From positions 1 to 7,846 of the forward strand of contig JAFPYQ010000063.1 in NCBI GenBank assembly GCA_017394475.1: a stretch of DNA of 7,846 nt, given 5' to 3'. Positions 5,298 through 7,846 of the stretch are shown piece by piece (position 1 is the stretch's first letter; the number at the start of each line of letters is the position of its first letter). This DNA comes from Oscillospiraceae bacterium. Its GTDB lineage: Bacteria; Bacillota; Clostridia; Oscillospirales; Ruminococcaceae. Both the position numbers and the translations under genes were made by a program. The notes beneath the pieces are model-generated. The model saw only the letters and a list, made by a program, of their open reading frames with translations, was not told where the DNA came from and ran no database searches.

Positions 5298-6892
5298 TAC
5301 TGGGTTACCTCCTCAGCTGGTGTTTCTTCCTCTGCAGGAGCTTCCTCTTCAGGAAGTTCGTTTGCGGGATAATACATGGTAACATTGAACCTGAAAAGCT
5401 TGCTGGGTTCTTCGGTCTGAACTGCAGCTGCAGCACCATCAGTTGTCTCTTCTTTTGCTTCTTCTTCAACAGTATAACCTGTGTAGGTGATGTTTTTATA
5501 CTTGTTGAGAGCATAAATTGCAGCTACGATCTCATCAGGGGTATTTACACCATCCTCTTCAAAAGGAGCAGTGATATCCATTTCAACATATCCGTCACCA
5601 AACGAATAGGTCTCGATACGACCCTTAGCATCAGCTACAGCGTTGGTAAGAGTTTCAAGATCGGCATATCTGAGCTTGGGCTTTGTGGTGTAGTCCTTGA
5701 TAGCCTGATCCAGATTACCCTGGAAATTAGCCACCTTGTTGATCTTCTCTTCTGTAGCATCGACCTTAGCACTGAGCTCAAGTGTTTCAGGGGAGTTCAT
5801 CCATTCATCGATCTCAGCTACCTTAGCATCATCAGCGCGGATAGCATTGTTGAAGCCGAGCCATACAGCTCCGACTACAGCAGCAGAAAGGAGGAGCGCA
5901 CCGCCGACCTGGATGAAGAAGCCCGAGCCTGCGTCGGTCTTACCTGCGGTAGCATCTGTCTCAAGAAGGTTGATTCTGTCTTTGTCCTTATCGGAGCGGA
6001 ACATGGCACCGATGGCATTCGCATAGGACTGGAACTCAATATTCTCATAACCACTGATATTGTTGGGAACACCGAGCAGTGATGTCGTGATATCCTGACC
6101 TTCAAGAGAGTTTGTAAGCCTGATATACTCGGAAGTGTCACCGTAGAATGTTACGTTCTGGATGGGGTTCTGAGGATTCTTGGAACGGTGGAACTGGAGC
6201 ATTCTGACGATGTTCTCGTTTACTGCCTCGAATACATAGTCCTCGGAATTGTCATAGTCCGCAGCATCTATGGATGCGAAACGAGCGAATGACAGCTGAC
6301 CGTTCTCATACAGATTGATAGATACGAATGTGGGGTCGATCTGAACAGCGAGCATAGGCATCTTTGCCATATTCTTCCTGTCGGAAAGTATGATCCTTGA
6401 GATGGAGTTACATGTTACTGTTACAGAACGCAGTGAAATGGAAAGCATCTGGAATGCTTTTCTGAAAGCATCGACCACATCAAAGGGGCAGGCTGTGGCA
6501 AGGATCTTGAGGGCAGCATTGCCTTCCTGCTCGGTCTCGCCTGCAATGGAGTATGCTACGGAGTAATCCGTGCTCGTACCCATAGTGTGCTGCATCTGGT
6601 TTGTTACCATAGTCAGCAGGGCTGTGCTGGTCTTTGCCTTAGGTATCGCCAGTTCCTTGAAAAGCACAAGGTTGGAAGAAAGCGTTACAACGGCTTCCTT
6701 GTCATCCATCTTCCTTGCTTTCAGCTCATCGTTGACAATAGTTGCAAATTTCGGGATATCTTTAATATGACCGTTTATTATCAGACCTTCCTGCAGGTCA
6801 ATGGTAGTAGCCGATGAAACTCTTACTCTGCCTCTCTGCTCGGTACCCTTGACGATACGGACGTGTCTGTCGGTAATATCAAACGAAAGCAT
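5297..6892 (-). CDS. pilMN: PilM-PilN fusion, type IV pilus assembly
   Basis: A 531-residue protein made of two normally separate pilus proteins. Residues 1 to about 300 match the PilM actin-like cytoplasmic domain: the N-terminal strand LSFDITDRHVRIVKG, the region ILATACPFDVVDAFRKAF near 130-147, LAVQIDPTFVSINLYENG (181-198), and YANAIGAMFRS at the domain end (290-300). Next comes DRINLLETD (305-313), which matches the INLL motif by which a PilN tail binds the PilM groove. Then follow one membrane helix (about 325-347), a coiled-coil stretch (about 352-400) and an alpha/beta domain as in PilN. The C-terminus has acidic low-complexity stretches (475-497 and 513-530). Such fusions occur, to my knowledge, in other clostridia. 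The phosphate-loop glycines of the actin-like domain appear replaced (DITD, QID), so ATP binding is doubtful. The start at 6892 is supported by AGAGGTGA. It sits between pilC and pilO and overlaps pilO. Confidence 0.88.
   Translation of the reverse strand: MLSFDITDRHVRIVKGTEQRGRVRVSSATTIDLQEGLIINGHIKDIPKFATIVNDELKARKMDDKEAVVTLSSNLVLFKELAIPKAKTSTALLTMVTNQMQHTMGTSTDYSVAYSIAGETEQEGNAALKILATACPFDVVDAFRKAFQMLSISLRSVTVTCNSISRIILSDRKNMAKMPMLAVQIDPTFVSINLYENGQLSFARFASIDAADYDNSEDYVFEAVNENIVRMLQFHRSKNPQNPIQNVTFYGDTSEYIRLTNSLEGQDITTSLLGVPNNISGYENIEFQSYANAIGAMFRSDKDKDRINLLETDATAGKTDAGSGFFIQVGGALLLSAAVVGAVWLGFNNAIRADDAKVAEIDEWMNSPETLELSAKVDATEEKINKVANFQGNLDQAIKDYTTKPKLRYADLETLTNAVADAKGRIETYSFGDGYVEMDITAPFEEDGVNTPDEIVAAIYALNKYKNITYTGYTVEEEAKEETTDGAAAAVQTEEPSKLFRFNVTMYYPANELPEEEAPAEEETPAEEVTQ
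5307..5314 (-). promoter_or_regulatory. Ribosome binding site of pilO inside the pilMN 3' end
   Basis: GAGGAGGT on the minus strand sits nine bases before the pilO ATG. It is also the coding sequence for the Glu-Glu-Val near the PilMN C-terminus. With the TAATG stop-start overlap it fixes the pilO start at 5297 and implies coupled translation that would keep PilMN and PilO in matched amounts. Confidence 0.85.
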
Positions 6893-6897
6893 TCAAT

Positions 6898-6905
6898 TCA
6901 CCTCT
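6898..6905 (-). promoter_or_regulatory. Ribosome binding site of pilMN
   Basis: AGAGGTGA on the minus strand lies five bases before the ATG at 6892. It supports MLSFDITD as the true N-terminus, which begins directly with the first strand of the actin-like fold. Confidence 0.75.
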
Positions 6906-6929
6906 TATAAAAATATAGCTTTGGTTGTG

Positions 6930-6947
6930 AAAAGCCTTTCGGCTTCT
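6930..6947 (-). other. Small GAAA-capped hairpin between pilC and pilMN
   Basis: On the minus strand AAGCC-GAAA-GGCTT forms a five-pair stem, extended to seven with a G-U and an A-T pair, capped by a stable GAAA tetraloop and followed by a few U. It lies in the 72-base gap after the pilC stop. It is too small for a strong terminator but could be a partial attenuator, an RNA-stability element or a processing site that sets the ratio of PilC to PilMN-PilO. Confidence 0.5.
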
Positions 6948-6964
6948 TGCCTGTTTTATGAGCG

Positions 6965-7846
6965 TTACTGGATGTTGCCCATGGAGTTGTAGATCGCAGG
7001 AAGGATACCTGCAATAACGCCGCCTATACATACACCCATGAAGATGATCATGACAGGCTCTATAAGACCTACAAGACGTGTGATAGCTTCGTCCGATTCT
7101 TCCTGATAGAATGCAGCGGACTTTGCGAGGATGGTATCAAGAGCACCGGATTCCTCACCAACAAGGATGATGGATACGAACATAGACTCAAAAATGCCGG
7201 TCCTCTGGATAGAGGATGAAAGGGATTCACCCTGCTTTACTTCATCTATAACCGTTTCAAATTTTCTTGAAACATAAAGGTTGTTGAGTATTGCCGAGGA
7301 TTTTGCGAGGCACTCTACCATAGGGATACCGGATGAGTAAAGAGATGCAAGGGTAGAACCGAATCTTGCGGTATAGACCTTAACTACAAGGGGACCAACA
7401 GGCTTTATCTTGATTATAGCCTGGTCGAATTTGTAGCGTATATCAGGTACTTTCAGAGCATAGCTGATACCGAAAACGAGTCCTACAACGATTATGATGA
7501 TAAGCCACCAGTAGGCTTTCAGACCATCAGAGAATTTGAAGAGGAAGCCCGTCAGGCCGTGCATATCTTCTTCTGTGAGCAGATCCTTGAATGTAGGCAT
7601 GATGAATGTGAACATGATGATGACGATAGCGACGCAGAGCACGGAAAGTATGATAGGATATACCATCGCAGACTTTACCTTGTTGTTGAGCTTCGCATCG
7701 GCATCATACTGTGCCTCGAGCTTCTGCATGACCATATCCAGGTTACCTGATGCCTCGCCTGCTTCAATCATTGAAACGAAGAAGTTCTCAAATGCACCAT
7801 CCTGTGATTTGATCGCATCAGAGAACGACGTACCCTTCTGTACATC
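6965..7846 (-). CDS. pilC: Type IV pilus platform protein PilC / GspF family, C-terminal 293 residues (5' end outside window)
   Basis: The reading frame enters from the right edge and gives 293 residues ending in TAA. PilC is the polytopic inner-membrane platform protein through which cytoplasmic ATPases drive pilus growth and retraction. Visible are the end of the first T2SF domain (FENFFVSMIEAGEASGNLD, a family hallmark), a membrane helix (IILSVLCVAIVIIMFTFIMP) and a second (YWWLIIIIVVGLVFGISYAL). The second T2SF domain runs from ARFGSTLASLYSSGIPMVEC through ILVGEESGALDTIL, and the last membrane helix with GVCIGGVIAGILPAIY ends the protein. Family members are about 400 residues, so roughly 100 to 110 N-terminal residues are missing. 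The internal ATG at 7771 is not the start, since the frame and homology continue upstream of it. It precedes pilMN by 72 bases in the same orientation, and a pilB or pilT ATPase gene would be expected just upstream. Confidence 0.95.
   Translation of the reverse strand, partial: DVQKGTSFSDAIKSQDGAFENFFVSMIEAGEASGNLDMVMQKLEAQYDADAKLNNKVKSAMVYPIILSVLCVAIVIIMFTFIMPTFKDLLTEEDMHGLTGFLFKFSDGLKAYWWLIIIIVVGLVFGISYALKVPDIRYKFDQAIIKIKPVGPLVVKVYTARFGSTLASLYSSGIPMVECLAKSSAILNNLYVSRKFETVIDEVKQGESLSSSIQRTGIFESMFVSIILVGEESGALDTILAKSAAFYQEESDEAITRLVGLIEPVMIIFMGVCIGGVIAGILPAIYNSMGNIQ

Noticed and set aside
5736..6026. Plus-strand frames inside pilMN (also 6570-6770, 6587-6817, 6801-6992)
   Set aside because: They are antisense shadows of the Ala/Glu-rich pilMN coding sequence with no ribosome binding sites or recognisable domains.
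7769..7771. ATG at 7771 as the start of pilC
   Set aside because: The frame stays open to the window edge with typical PilC sequence (FENFFVS leading into MIEAGEASG), so the gene is truncated by the window rather than starting there.

Overview
The window looks like chromosome from a low-to-moderate GC, Gram-positive anaerobe of the clostridial/Oscillospiraceae type, most likely Ruminococcus or a close relative. The grounds are canonical TTGACA-N17-TAAAAT promoters, strong GGAGG-type ribosome binding sites, and a type IV pilus inner-membrane operon of the clostridial kind with PilM and PilN joined in one protein. A PAS-type sensor of a style I associate with gut Ruminococcaceae/Lachnospiraceae also fits. 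The genus is inferred from these hints, not proven.

Layout, left to right. (1) 1-928, minus strand: the first 309 residues of a PAS-containing signalling protein that runs off the left edge. A 20-residue leader reading frame in another frame overlaps its start across a run of six G. (2) 929-1254: a divergent intergenic region with two near-consensus promoters, one for the sensor and one for argG. (3) 1255-2487, plus strand: a complete argG (argininosuccinate synthase), apparently a single-gene unit closed by a long hairpin terminator. (4) 2620-3291, plus strand: a 223-residue protein resembling the 'AlkZ-related' family. (5) 3321-4430, minus strand: a membrane protein of the DUF3810 type with an HEXXH motif. 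(6) 4441-4472: a strong hairpin read as the terminator of the pilus operon. (7) 4509-7846, minus strand: the downstream end of a type IV pilus operon in the order pilC (5' end missing), pilMN fusion, pilO.

The pilus genes form one functional unit. PilC is the membrane platform protein; the PilM domain is a cytoplasmic actin-like partner that docks on the PilN N-terminal INLL motif; PilN and PilO form the coiled-coil membrane-spanning alignment subcomplex. pilMN and pilO overlap at TAATG and are probably translationally coupled. No pilP or pilQ is seen, as expected without an outer membrane. argG belongs to arginine biosynthesis and has no visible link to the pilus genes.

The points most worth following up are the PilM-PilN fusion with degenerate actin-type nucleotide motifs, the G6 run and overlapping leader frame at the sensor start, the acidic low-complexity segments shared by PilMN and PilO, and the position of the operon terminator against the start of the DUF3810 gene. 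I found no RNA genes, mobile elements, CRISPR arrays or clear signs of horizontal transfer.
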